From Chara braunii (taxonomy: Eukaryota; Streptophyta; Charophyceae; Charales; Characeae): a DNA stretch of 28,326 nt. The stretch is from contig BFEA01000027.1 of assembly GCA_003427395.1 (NCBI GenBank), positions 1,760,578 through 1,788,903 on the forward strand, in the 5' to 3' direction. The notes beneath the pieces were generated by a model. That model saw only the letters and a list, made by a program, of their open reading frames with translations, searched no databases and was not told the DNA's origin. Below are positions 1-10,344 of the stretch, piece by piece (position 1 is the first letter of the stretch; every line of letters begins with the position of its first letter). Position numbers and translations under genes: made by a program.

Positions 1-95
1 TATATATCGTCAAATAGAACTGCCCGGTAAACCGTAGGCAGAGAGGGAGAAGAGGACAACAAACGAGGGGCTGTGACAAACTGTTTCGTCGGAGT

Positions 96-98
<3 letters not shown>

Positions 99-167
<69 letters not shown>
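99..167. repeat. (TA)n then (GA)n microsatellite
   Basis: TA repeats to 134, then GA repeats to 167. The remaining sequence 168-1130, part of the intron downstream of exon D, has only a family repeat (786-840), a GC-rich block (870-1075) and no gene. Confidence 0.95.
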
Positions 168-171
<4 letters not shown>

Positions 172-1138
172 CAGTCAGCCCCAGAATTGTCTGTAAGTAG
201 AAAGAACTGCCACAATGTCAGACCAAGCTGGTGCAGGTCATCTAATGTTTTTAGCTGTTACTGATCCAGTTGTTGATGGGTTGAAGAGGTCAATCATGTT
301 TCACCCAAACTCTTCTTTCCCTTTCTGGGTCCCGCCCAGGAGGCCGCTTCTCAGAAGAACTAGCGGCCAGTTCCTCTGCTATTTCATTGATTCAGACGCC
401 AAAGCTCTGCGTTCTGCAACCGTGACAGACTTGCAGGTAGCAGCTGGTGCTCGTGCCACAGCAAGGCCATATAACAAACAGTGTCCAATAATGCATTGTG
501 TGTGTGATTGCTTTGGCAAATTTGTCTGACTTGTCAGTATGCAAGGTCGTTGGACGTGAAAGGGCATGTTCTAAAAGCTGCTGCACAGAAATTGCAGCAC
601 AGGGGGCAAGGTGATCAATTTGGAAGCACACGGATGTGTCTGTCGGAACGCCTACTCAGCCATATCTGAGGCACCAGCCCGAATCCGGTGTCTAAACACC
701 GCAGAAAAACACACGTCACCAAGTGTATTGGTACCTAGCCTCTTTTTCTTTTTTCTTTTTTTTGGGGGCGGGGGGGGGGGCAAATGCTCCAGTCTATTCG
801 TGCGGAGCAGCACGTGCTGGGAACGGACACAGCGTCTCATATAGAATTATGCAAATCGTTTGATATACAGGGCTAGCTTTCCCGCCCGGGCCACCCAAGG
901 TCGCCCGGAATGGCGCTCGGGGCACTCGGCCGTGCAACCCCCCCGGCCAGGCACCCGGGCCCCCTCAGCGCCATACCCAAAACGAGCAGAAAAAAATAAA
1001 TTCGCGCCGCTGCCCTTTGGCCCCTAGGGCAATTTTTTTTTTGCCGGCTGGCACGCGGTTTTTCGGGGTCCGGTAGGCGCTGTTTTACAAGTTTTATTTG
1101 TTTTTAATCTGGGTCGGCAATTGACGGTGCGCATAGGT

Positions 1139-1164
1139 CCCAGGATTCAAATTCGAATCCTGGG
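1139..1164. repeat. 26-bp near-perfect palindrome
   Basis: CCCAGGATTCAAA joined to TTCGAATCCTGGG; 12 of 13 pairs match. Both strands contain an ATTCGAATCC-like pol III B-box core, so it may be the T-arm of a decayed tRNA-like SINE. Confidence 0.55.
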
Positions 1165-1790
1165 CCAGTCTGCCCCACGCGTGCCCTCCACCCTCCGCCA
1201 CACGACAGTCGTCGTGCGTTGTCAGCGTGAGCTCGTCCACCAGTTCACACGAGCCTAAGTTGACGAAGCTACCTTCCAAGGCTCGCCGCAAGCCTGCAAT
1301 TGCACCTTTGCAAAGTGGCCTGCGGCTTTCGCTACCAGCCCAGGCCCAAACCGAAAAGCTCTTACCGCGTAAACCGGAAGAAGCAGTACTCTGTTTCGAG
1401 TTAAACCACCAGTACATGGCCCCAGGCGACTTGAGAATAAAAAATTGGCTCATTCTGAAATGTTCGGAGGCTCGGGGCAAGAGGACCAAAATGGCCAGCC
1501 GCACCAGCCAAAACCAAAACAAAGACGCCGCACTGGCATTACGGCAAAGCTTGAGTGCAGAGGGAAGCTGCCAGCCTTGGTTGGTTATACTTGTGGTCTA
1601 ATGCAGGCATTGGCAAGGTAGAGATCATGATAAATAAAATAAACAAACAAACCAACAAACAAATAAATAAAAATATTAAAATAATAAATAAATCAACAAT
1701 TCATTAAATTCAATAAAATAATTTAAAATAAATAAAGAAATAAATAAACAAAAATGAGCAGGGGGTACACAATTATAGTACTATACTGAC

Positions 1791-1933
1791 CAAGCTTGGT
1801 GAAGATCGAGATCCAGGCGACAAGGTAGATTGGAACTAAGCAGTACTTGGAAAAGGAGGTTCTTGCAATCACCCACCGCCAAAGGTAGAAAGGGTAGTGC
1901 CTGTTGTCTGCAAGGAGGTACGGATGTGCAATG
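1791..1933 (-). CDS. ALG10: ALG10 internal exon D (HPYLLADNRHY motif)
   Basis: Fourth ALG10 exon and the most diagnostic. It encodes IAHPYLLADNRHYPFYLW, the signature of the Die2/ALG10 family, followed by a basic stretch and a membrane helix (YCLVPIYLVAWISIFTKLG). Plant proteins read IAHPYLLADNRHYPFYLWRK here, so the match is nearly identical; this copy has RW after LW. Seen: acceptor GGTGGCAG|C, whose first base completes Ser with exon C (VHWGS then IAHP, against family VHFFS then IAHP), and donor AAGCTTG|GTCAGT. At 143 bp it leaves one base (phase 1). The C-terminal exons, including the family's later membrane segments, were not found in 1-1790 and should lie left of the window. Confidence 0.94.
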
Positions 1934-2199
1934 CTGCCACCATTCCAAGCACACAACACAAAACACACACATGGTTCCCCCCCCCCCCACACACACATAT
2001 ATATTATATATCAGAACAGCCCAATTAAAAAAGAAAAAAGAAAAAAAGCCTAAAAAAGGAGGATTTCAATTATTTTGAAAATTTGAAATTACAAGTTAGA
2101 ACTTGGGAAGTTTTGATCATGATACGAATGATTATAATTATTTAATATAATATCAATAAATTAATAATCAAGGCCTCTGTCTGTAGTACCTTTCTACAT

Positions 2200-2300
2200 C
2201 CAGGGCCTGTGGTGCAGTGCTCTCTTTATTCTATTTTTGGAAAGATTGTTTCCAGGGCCTGTGGTGCAGTGCTCGCTTTATTCTATTTTTGGAAACCATT
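2200..2300. repeat. 52-bp tandem duplication
   Basis: CCAGGGCCTGTGGTGCAGTG and the following TTTATTCTATTTTTGGAAA occur twice with a 52-bp period, then run into a (CA)n tract at 2301-2322. Confidence 0.85.
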
Positions 2301-3042
2301 GACACACACACACACACACACAGCTCTGGCACAAAGCCCCCTCCTCCCTCCTCGGCCCCCTCACCTGAGGTGAGGGTGAGGTCCCACTTGTCCGTATTCC
2401 ACATTCTGGACCCTGCATAGTAATAGCACCTTCTAATACTGGAAGTGACAATAAAAGCAGAAAAGCTGTAATTAGCACAGACCCACAAATTCAGAATACA
2501 GGAAATTGGGACCTTGCATGGGAAATTTGAGAACCCGAGTAAAATTTTCCGGGCCTCGAATTTGGCCAGCCTCGAATTTGGCAAAGTAATGGCATTTGAT
2601 GATTTGAATTTTTTGAGGGGAGAAAAAAACAACAAACCCCAGAATAGAACAGAGGTCGTCTTTTTGTTTGTTTCTGTACACAAGAAAAGAAGAGAGAAAA
2701 GAAGCCAAACAGAAGCGTGTGGTATTACAAATAAAAAAGAAAACAAGTGTGGTAAGGTACTCACTTCCCTCATCACATGGGCATACCTACACAAAACATG
2801 ATGTCTGAAGATCCTGGCTGTGGAGATGATGGAAATGAACTTCTAGGGAACCGCCATGTCATCCGCCATAATGGCCACAGTCAAAACGGCCAACTGCCTG
2901 TAGAAGGGACCTCATTTATGACGCTCCGCAGCATTCATATGCCCAGCATAGAACCCTGTTGGTTGTACTTTCTTTCTTTCCATTTTAGTCCGCTTCCTTT
3001 TGGGGAGGGGATTAGAGCTTGAAAGTCTGGCCAAGTACTGGA

Positions 3043-3081
3043 TTCTTCTTCTTCTTCTTCTTCTTCTTCTTCTTCTTCTTC
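3043..3081. repeat. (TTC)n microsatellite
   Basis: Thirteen TTC units. Confidence 0.95.
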
Positions 3082-3915
3082 CTTTTTGGAGCAAAACCAC
3101 ATATTATTACATGATGCACATCATTATACAAGCTTAGCTATATTGCTAGAGCCCAACTGGTCCCTGTTATTTGTTGCCCATTGGGTCTGATCTTCCAATT
3201 TATGTCTCCAGGAAATGGAAACACCATTTTGGCACTACCAAGTTTCCTCATGTAAAAATGGGACACTGGACCCAATTTCCAGCAGGTGTTGCTCCCCATT
3301 AAGAGACTGGATCCATCCGCCCTGTAGTGGCCTTACGCTGGGATGTGTTTTTTTTTTTTTTTTTTTAATTATTATAGAAAAAAGAAGTTTCCTCACAAGA
3401 GTCACAACCATATTGGGGGGGTGGAGGACAGAAATAACCCCTTTTGTGTTGGACATGTTGGAAAAAGAAGGGCCCACTAGCAAAGAGCATTGGCTTGAAC
3501 ACCTGAATCTGGGGGTATTGTATTCATGGAGAGGTTGCAGAAAATCAATATCTATCTGCTTTTCTGCATCTCTGCCTTAAAAGACATCCAGATTCTGGCG
3601 TGGGACGTCCCCCCCTGGACTTGTTGGGAAAAAAGGCAAAATTAGCCTGGGGAAGGATACACCTCAGCCGCCTTTGCACACCTTCAGGGCCTTATCATGC
3701 ATGCATTTCTTGGGGATAATCAGCAAATCCAGGGGCGAGGTCCCACTCGCACCACGGAGACAGAGATACTGTCCAAAGGTGACCTGACGATCCGACGGCC
3801 AGTATCTCTTAACACATGCACATGCAGGTGGGGCCTCTCGCCCCAGGTGCACGTTCTGACCGGGCAAATTTCTGCGTCTGCAACACAATAAATGAATAAC
3901 CAAATAAGGGCCTAG

Positions 3916-4021
3916 CTCCACTACTCTCTACCTGCACAAAATACAAAAATCATGCCGGCGTATCTTTCCATATTCTAGCGGAAGATTCACTCTTGTTTTG
4001 CGCATTTCGAGAGTAGTGGAG
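3916..4021. repeat. Foldback / MITE-like element, about 106 bp
   Basis: CTCCACTACTCTC at 3916-3928 is exactly inverted by GAGAGTAGTGGAG at 4009-4021, with weaker pairing continuing inward (TGCACAAAATAC against GTTTTGCGCA). Similar length to the pogo-like MITEs but unrelated termini. Confidence 0.6.
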
Positions 4022-4788
4022 GGGCCCCCTAAATGAAGTAACCACGTATGGCTGAGAGGTGTAGCATCACGTGGGTACTTTCCCCCACTCATAGTGTTCC
4101 GTAAGGGATGCAACAAACGAGAAAAAACAAAGAGGGAAGCCCACGTGGGAAGCACTCAGGCATAGTAGTTTTGGCGCAAATGCTTTTTTTTCACCCCAGC
4201 CTGCCTGCAATGCCGGCTTGAGTTCCAAAGAAGAAAACACATCAGGAGAGATGATGTTCTCTAGCTCTTTTCTACGTTATCCGCCAGCCTCCAAAGCGCC
4301 ACCGAGAAGTGCAAGCCCATGTTTCAGTAGTGTTATAAGCCTGTAACAGTTTACCGTGCACGTCTGGCACTTTTCGAGTTTGCAAGTCACAAGTTTTTTA
4401 GCATGTTCGTCTTTTCCACAGTTCTTTGAACTTTTCCACTACCTTTTCCTCAATTTGGGGAGGTCTGAGTAATATGCCTTTGTGTACTTTTTGGGGTTTT
4501 CCCCCATTTTGGTTTCTGAGACTGTTGTCATTGGGTTCTGGCTGGCGACGCCCCCCTGCAGCGAGGACCCGCTTGCCTGTATGGAGACCGTGAATTTCCG
4601 GAATCGATTCCCAGAAACACACAATCTGCGTAAGTGGAATCTTTTCCCTGGTTGGACGTGCTGTCCTCTCGAACAGCATGTCCCGCTACCCAAGGTGGGT
4701 TGGTCGGTGGCACTTGCCTTTGTGCTTTTGTTCGGTCTTCGTGCCCAACTGGCTGTAGGTAGCCATCCAGTTGTTGAGTGCACATTTG

Positions 4789-4790
<2 letters not shown>

Positions 4791-4875
<85 letters not shown>
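4791..4875. repeat. (CT)n then (GT)n microsatellite
   Basis: CT repeats to 4865 then a short GT run. Long open frames across it are artefacts of the repeat. Confidence 0.95.
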
Positions 4876-5770
4876 CTGTACTTGTTTATGTGCATCATCC
4901 TTGTGCACGGGCTAGGCTTGCGTGGCTCTTGGTTTGTGGCTGTACTTTGCGTCTGTTGCATCAACTGTGTCAGTGCTGCTTGTGTCTGTCAGTATGGTAT
5001 GCAGTACGCTTGTTGGTGCGTTCACCATCATTTTTATTATGATTATTTTTTATTTTTATTTTTGAAAGGGGTGCGTTCACCATGATTTCTACTTGATTGT
5101 ATGTCATCTTGCAACACCACTGCTAATGGTGTCCTTTTGACAGTGCTGGATGCAGTGGGATGCAGTGGCTGTCCCCTGATTGATGCTTCTGCCATGGCTG
5201 CATTAAGTGCTGCTTTCTTGATATGCAATAAAGGCATGCGAGATGACAATATGCCTGGAAATTTAATTGGCAAGGTTATCAGTCATGCTTCTGCCAGACT
5301 TCCGACACACTGAACGTTCGCTCGAGGTTTCCTGGTGTATACACACACTGCAGGACGACTTCCCAGGCGAACTGCGACTCCATCCACTCCACAATGCCCA
5401 CATCCTCTTTATACCTCGCTCAACCTCACGCTTCTGCAAAACCTCGTGCCTCCATGATAACCTTCCCCTGAGTAGGCCACAAGCCAAGTCGAGTCCGGAT
5501 ACTCAATACCCCAAGGCCTGTCCATGGAAAAGAAGAATGCATGTAAAAGTTTTTAGATTTTATAAACATTTGTAGGGGAGTCTCCCGGTTGTTCACACTC
5601 GATATCTCTCATCTCCCCTACAGGGTGTTGTTTGGAAGACATCTTATGCTTGCTGGTGATAAGCCACTGGACTGGCGCCCGCCAGAAAAAAAAAAACAAA
5701 AAAAAAAGCTTACCATGGACTGCCTGGAAAAAAAAAAGAGAATTTTGTCTCTTGTTCCTCACCGAATAAT

Positions 5771-5966
5771 CTTAGCTCATTTGGTATAAGCCTATAAGGC
5801 ACAAAAGTTGTTGCAATCCGCAGGACATGGGCTCAAGTCTGCTTGGCCCCAGCCTACACCCTGGTGGATGCTGTGTCCTGTAAGGCACAAAAGTTGTTGC
5901 AATTGGTAGGACATGGGCTCAAGTCTGCTTGGCCCCAGCCTACACCCTGGTGGATGCTGTGTCCTT
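5771..5966 (+). repeat. tRNA-like sequence with 86-bp tandem duplication
   Basis: An A-box-like TTAGCTCATTTGGTATAAGC near 5772 is followed by a B-box-like GGGCTCAAGTCT at 5829-5840. The segment 5795-5880, beginning TAAGGCACAAAAGTTGTTGC, is repeated at 5881-5966 with few changes, duplicating the B box but not the A box. Probably a SINE head with a later duplication. Confidence 0.6.
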
Positions 5967-6298
5967 CCCTCTGACTAGAGATAAACCACATCCCCCCCTT
6001 CAGTATTTGGCAGGACCTTAGCCAACGCTGTTGGCCATTAGACGTTCCTACTGTTCGCTTTGTTGGCTGCCATTGATTTCCCTTGTGGCGTCACCCGTCC
6101 AGTCTCACCAGCTGATGGGGGACGGGTCCATCTTCGCTCTCAAACCAAGACTGTGGTGGACACTAGACGCATGGGTTAAGGGAGACATGAGGGCTAGTAA
6201 GTGTTCTCTGATTTTTTTTTCCATTTTTTTTTCCTTTTCAAAAAACAAAGGCTCCACCAACGAGCCCTCCTTGTTCTCTTTTTTTTCCCCTTTTTTAA

Positions 6299-6420
6299 GT
6301 TTTTTCTAGGGAGATATCCCGGGCGCCCGGGTCCCGACGTCACGCCCGCTTTGGCAACCGGGTGACCGGCCGGGCATGACCCCCAGGCATGGACCCGGGC
6401 AGCCCCGGTGCAAAAAAAAA
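6299..6420. repeat. GC-rich element between homopolymer runs, copy 1
   Basis: A CCCGGG-rich block with CGTCACGCCCG and GGGTGACCGGCC, ending at a run of A (6412-6430) and preceded by T-rich DNA carrying CAAAAAACAAAGGCTCCACC (6239-6258). A related block is at 6850-6925, again near a CAAAAAACAAAGGCTCCACC at 6961-6980. Looks like a retroposed GC-rich repeat; no gene seen. Confidence 0.55.
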
Positions 6421-6541
6421 AAAAAAAAAAATCTCCAAAAAAATATGAAAAACAAAACGTTGTGTAGAATTGCAATACAAACAACTTTTGGCTGAGGGTC
6501 ACATAAGGGACGCCGGGCCTGGTTCCCGGCTTTTATAAAGA

Positions 6542-6583
<42 letters not shown>

Positions 6584-6849
6584 ACCCAAGAGCCTATCTC
6601 AGTGGGTAAACCATTCAACTGTTGAAAAAAAAGAATTCCTCACGGAACTGAGGATTAAAAAAAAAAATAAAAAAAAATCACACTAAGGCACCCCCCTTTA
6701 AAACCCTTTAGCCCCTTTAAAATTCATTTATACTCCCCTTCCCCCCCCTTGACAGCCAACTCTCAAAAAAAGAAAAAGCCCCGATTTGGGCTCCTCTCGG
6801 AGAGCGCGGAAAAACTCCACCGCCAATATTTTTATTTTTATTTTTTTTC

Positions 6850-6980
6850 CATGCCCGGGTATCCCGGGTGTCAGACCCCACCGGGCGTCACGCCCGGGTG
6901 ACCGGCCTGTCCAGCCGGTCATGAAAATCTTCCTAGTTTTTTTTGAAAAATTCTCCCTTTCAAAAAACAAAGGCTCCACC
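6850..6980. repeat. GC-rich element, copy 2
   Basis: Shares GGGCGTCACGCCCG and GGGTGACCGGCC with the block at 6299-6420 and the CAAAAAACAAAGGCTCCACC end. Component order differs between copies, suggesting rearrangement or insertion in opposite sense. Confidence 0.55.
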
Positions 6981-7436
6981 AACAAGCCTAACTCAGCTGA
7001 AATACAGACCTGCGTCGGAATCCAGACACAATTAAAAAAAAAAAGAAAAAAAAAAAAAAAGGCTCCATTTTATTAGCAACACGTGCTGTCAAGTGAGTTT
7101 AGATGAGAAGAGAAGAGACAACAATGATGATAAAACAAACAAAAAAGAAAAAGAAAAGACAAGAGGTCTGATGAGAAGCAATCAAAGGATCTCATGCAGT
7201 GCATAAGCGCGGCCAGTGGCAGGGGTGGGCAGTTAGGGTTTTGTAGTTGGTGCTTGGGCAGCCAGTGCAGGGCTGCGCCATCAAGGATGTGGTCAGGAAG
7301 AGCTTGTTGTTGGCATGGCTGGAGCAAAAACGTCGAGTGTATGTCATAAGATCTCTTCGATATCAACGTCTTCAGATAAGGACAGGAGCGCAGAGGTTAG
7401 GCAGCGAAGTAGTATCATTGAGTTAACTCAGTTAAT

Positions 7437-7558
7437 AGATACGGGCGCCTTCGGCCNATCTATATAGAGACTCAAACGACGCCTTCGGCGCCTTCGGTCG
7501 GGGACCCGGCTCTTGCGAGCCCTTTGGCACGCGTCCCCGGGTTTTGGGGTAGTAAGTG
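7437..7558 (-). other. Probable mitochondrial intergenic spacer within the cox3 NUMT
   Basis: GC-rich sequence with repeated GCCTTCGG units (7450-7455, 7480-7498) and inverted GGGGACCCGG / CCCCGGG segments directly after the cox3 stop codon. Such GC clusters are common in green-algal mitochondrial spacers. One unresolved base at 7457. The left boundary is a guess, placed where AT-rich nuclear-like sequence (with a TGAGTTAACTCA palindrome at 7419-7430) begins. Confidence 0.5.
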
Positions 7559-7770
7559 TTAATTACCCCCCCACCAATAAATAGATACAAATAGAAATAA
7601 CCAAACCACATCAACAAAATGCCAATACCAAGCGGCAGCTTCAAACCCGAAATGGTGTCTTCGAGTAAAATGACCCATGTACTGACGAACACAACAGATA
7701 ATAAGAAAAATGGTTCCTACGATGACATGAAAGCCATGGAATCCAGTAGCTAAAAAGAATGTAGAGCGAG
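7559..7770 (-). pseudogene. cox3: Mitochondrial cox3 3' fragment inserted in nuclear DNA (NUMT)
   Basis: Encodes the C-terminal ~68 residues of cytochrome c oxidase subunit 3 without a stop until the natural end: [54 protein letters not shown] then Asn and TAA. The standard code suffices. The Trp and Leu in VVWLFLF are already encoded in DNA, so no RNA editing would be needed there. Upstream of STFF the match becomes uncertain (near 7775). The preceding 120 bp on the plus strand (7440-7558) has GCCTTCGGCGCCTTCGG repeats and GC-rich hairpins typical of mitochondrial intergenic DNA, so the insert probably starts near 7437. It lies inside the ALG10 intron and cannot be expressed as COX3. Confidence 0.93.
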
Positions 7771-7803
7771 GAGAATTGCTTATCTCCTGGTCATACCGTG
7801 TCC

Positions 7804-7871
7804 CGGTTGACTTTTCTCAGCAATCAATCTACACTCACGGTTGACTTTTCTCAGAAATCAATCTACACTCA
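7804..7871. repeat. 34-bp tandem duplication
   Basis: CGGTTGACTTTTCTCAG and the following AATCAATCTACACTCA occur twice in succession with one mismatch, just beyond the cox3 insert. Confidence 0.9.
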
Positions 7872-8099
7872 GGGTGGACGGCGGCATGTGGACTGCAGGA
7901 TTGTGAAGGCATCAGTTCGCTCAGAATGTGGAATCTCATCACAGTGGGAGCGAGCCTCCTTGCCCTAGAAACAGAGTACGATCAAATGTTTGTTATCTAG
8001 AGAAGTTCTTTACAAGAGAGATTGGGTTGAGCTGTTGTGGAGTTCTGCTCGGTGTGGCTGTAGTGTTAACTCTCTATGAATGGATAGAGGGTCTCGCCA

Positions 8100-8194
8100 C
8101 ACTACTCACCAAATGCACAAAAGACAAAAATGATGGCTGTGCAATGTGCATAGCGGAAGATTTGTTATCATTTTTGTCTATTTGGTGAGTAGTG
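8100..8194. repeat. Foldback (long inverted repeat)
   Basis: CACTACTCACCAAAT...GACAAAAATGAT at 8100-8134 pairs with ATCATTTTTGTC...ATTTGGTGAGTAGTG at 8167-8194. The left arm carries 7 extra bases; otherwise the arms match base for base. The loop is about 32 nt. No clear target duplication. Confidence 0.7.
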
Positions 8195-8671
8195 CACCGA
8201 GGCCAAGAGGCACAGTCGTGGTGACTTGCGACATGTTGGTGGAAAGTTGATCTGTCTCTGGCGATTGTCTCTTTTTTTTGTTGTGGGGTTCGTTTTTTCT
8301 CCCAGGAAACACATAGCTGCTTGTTTTCTCTTTTTGCTGATGGGTGCGAGTTTTCTGTTAATATACGACGTAAAATCAGGACAGTTGGCGCCAGGTCCAG
8401 GGTGAAGAGGTTCCTCCCCCTTTTCCAATATCCTGCTCAAAGAATCCCCTGGATCCCAGGGTAATCAATGCTGGCAGGAATGGCCCGCATCCATACATGC
8501 AAGCGCACCTCGTGCGGGCAGTTCCCGACATGCGGCGCACGCGCCCAACCGATCCCGTGCGGGGAACGACCCGTCACCCCCCTCCAAAAAAAAAAACAAG
8601 GCCCGGGGTCGAAATGGTGCATTCGAGACCCCCCGCCAAAATTATAAGCGGGATGAATTTCTTTTTTTGCA

Positions 8672-9145
8672 GGAGTGCTGCCTCACCTTGCTCCTCCTCC
8701 CCTTCCTCCTCATCCATGTCTCCTCCTCCCTTCTCCTTTTCGTTTCCTCATTTTCGTTTCCTCATTTTCGTCCTCCTCCTGCCCTCCATGTCTCCTCCTC
8801 CTGTCCGTCCTCCTCCTGCCTTTCCTCATCCTCCTTGTCTCCTCCTCCTCCTAGTACTTCGCCATCTTCCATGCCTCCTCGATTCCTTACCTTCCTCATG
8901 TCCTCCCCTTCCTCTCTGTTCATGTGTCCTCCTCCTCCCACTCGTCCTCCTGCCCTTCCTCTTTCCCTCCGTCCATCTCTTCTCCTCCCCCATCTCTGCT
9001 CCTCCTCGTCGTCGTCCTCGCTGTTCTCGTCGTCCTCCTCGGCCACATCCTCCTCCTCCTCTCTATGTCCCCCTCTACTCGCCATATCCCCAGCTTCCTG
9101 TCATACCCCCCCCCCCCATCCCCCCCCCAAAAAAAAAAAAAAAAA
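8672..9145. repeat. Pyrimidine-rich (TCC)n-like tract
   Basis: About 450 bp of almost pure C/T on the plus strand, with degenerate TCCTCC, TCCTCCTCC and CTCATTTTCGTTTC units, ending in C-runs and a run of A. All frames are open by composition alone. Flanking GC-rich blocks at 8480-8580 and 9151-9236 look like inverted relatives (TGCAAGCGCAC and the inverse of TTGCAACCGCAC). Confidence 0.75.
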
Positions 9146-9259
9146 AAAACTGCGCGATTCCACACAGGCACCCCCCGCACGGAACTCCGCACGAATGTGC
9201 GGCTCGTGCGGTTGCAAGTATGCCCGCATCTGTTTCTCTGGTTTGGCTTCTGTCTGAAT

Positions 9260-9314
9260 ATGGGATGCTGGACCCGTTTACCAGCAGGTGATGCTCCCCA
9301 CCAATAGATGGAGC
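9260..9314 (+). repeat. Interspersed repeat family copy (GGTGTTGCTCCCCACC)
   Basis: ATGGGATGCTGGACCCG, TTACCAGCAGGTG, ATGCTCCCCACCAATAGATG. Other copies: 786-840 (minus), 3258-3313 (plus), 10105-10159 (minus), a partial at 10191-10216 (minus) and a partial at 26833-26858 (plus). Several lie beside A- or T-runs (9376-9410, 10072-10091, 741-763), as expected of a retroposed SINE tail. No A or B box recognised. Confidence 0.7.
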
Positions 9315-9611
9315 CTCTCCCCAGGTGCTAACGGTGTCTGCTCTTATCAGCACCACTAGCACTGGTGGAGACGTGTTAAAAAAATAAAAAAATAAAAATA
9401 AAAAATCAAGACGGTTGGAAAAATACACTCCAAACATATGCCATACTTCTCGTTCCCACCAACCAGCTGCCAGAAGTATTTTGACTACTGAATAGATGGG
9501 AGTTACTTCACCTACTCCAACATGTGTATGTACACAAAGACGCGAGTTATACTGAATACTCATTAGGTTGTACACCACTATTTCTTTTTGTTGTAAGATG
9601 GGAGGACAAGT

Positions 9612-9755
9612 GGTTAACGGGGACCCCCACTTTTCGGCCCTAGGTAACGATGAATGATCCTGAAATTAGGGTTTCGGGGTCAAATTTTGTGTTTGCTTGG
9701 GATGGCCTTATGGTTTTCTTATAACTTGAGGTGAAAAATGGGGGGTCGGTTAACC
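9612..9755. mobile_element. Candidate MITE with TTAA at both ends
   Basis: A 144-bp segment bounded by imperfect inverted repeats of about 24 bp: GGTTAACGGGGACCCCCACT at the left and the inverse of GGTTAACCGACCCCCCATTT at the right. TTAA lies near both termini, which would fit a piggyBac-like target duplication, but it is also part of the palindromic ends. No coding capacity. Confidence 0.45.
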
Positions 9756-10104
9756 TTTTCTCGATGGGAGACATGGAGGTGACAGGCAGTAATAGCGGCT
9801 TGTTTTCGCCTCTGTGGGTGTGAGAGGTGTTAGACTAGACACCGGGATAGTTGTGGCTCGGTTTTTGAGTGATCTTGTTCCTGATTGCTCCTGTTAGAAA
9901 GTAGTGATTGGCTTATAGGCGATAGACGATGACGAGGTTGGTAGGATGGGGGGGGGGGTATCCTTCATACTAGCTCATAGCCACTGGTTAATATATTTTT
10001 CAGTTGAGGTGGGGTGAGCCCCTTGGTTGTCTGAGTTTCAGGGTTGGCTTTCATAATCGGTGAGCTATGATTCTTTTTTTTTTTTTTTTTTCACAAAACA
10101 AACA

Positions 10105-10216
10105 GCTCCATCTATTGGTGGGGAGCAACACCTGCTGGAAACCAGGTCCAGCGTCCCATAGATACAACCATATCCTCTTCATTTGGCACAAACTGGGAAC
10201 CGGGCCCAGTGTCCCA
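10105..10216 (-). repeat. Same family, one full and one partial copy in tandem
   Basis: On the minus strand the family motif ATGGGACGCTGGACC ... GGTGTTGCTCCCCACC occupies 10105-10159, followed on that strand by TGTTTGTTTTGTGA and a run of A. A second, partial copy (GGGACACTGGGCCCGG) lies at 10191-10216. Confidence 0.7.
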
Positions 10217-10344
10217 TCATCAGAAAATTTCATGAATGTAGACAAGGAACTACTAGAAAAATCCAAACAGCAATTAGTGGAAGTCCTTCGAATGCTCAGA
10301 ACCCCTGGAAGCTACCCACAAAAAACACTCTAAAATTCTCTAAT

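Noticed and set aside
1094-1522. Possible next ALG10 exon downstream of exon D
   Set aside because: The minus-strand frame lacks the expected hydrophobic C-terminal segments and the family's LVEFRYY-type motif.
2231-2794. 187-residue open frame on the minus strand
   Set aside because: Crosses a (CA)n tract, has no family resemblance and no supporting context.
4482-5042. Open frames rich in Leu-Ser or Arg-Glu repeats
   Set aside because: Direct translations of the (CT)n microsatellite; the same applies to frames at 23530-23759 and 22647-22941.
6584-6620. tRNA gene at TATCTCAGTGGGTAAAC
   Set aside because: An A-box-like match only; no B box or cloverleaf follows, and the stretch is surrounded by A-runs.
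8497-9291. 264-residue open frame
   Set aside because: It runs through the C/T-rich tract, where all frames are open because of composition. The product is low-complexity Pro/Ser and matches nothing.
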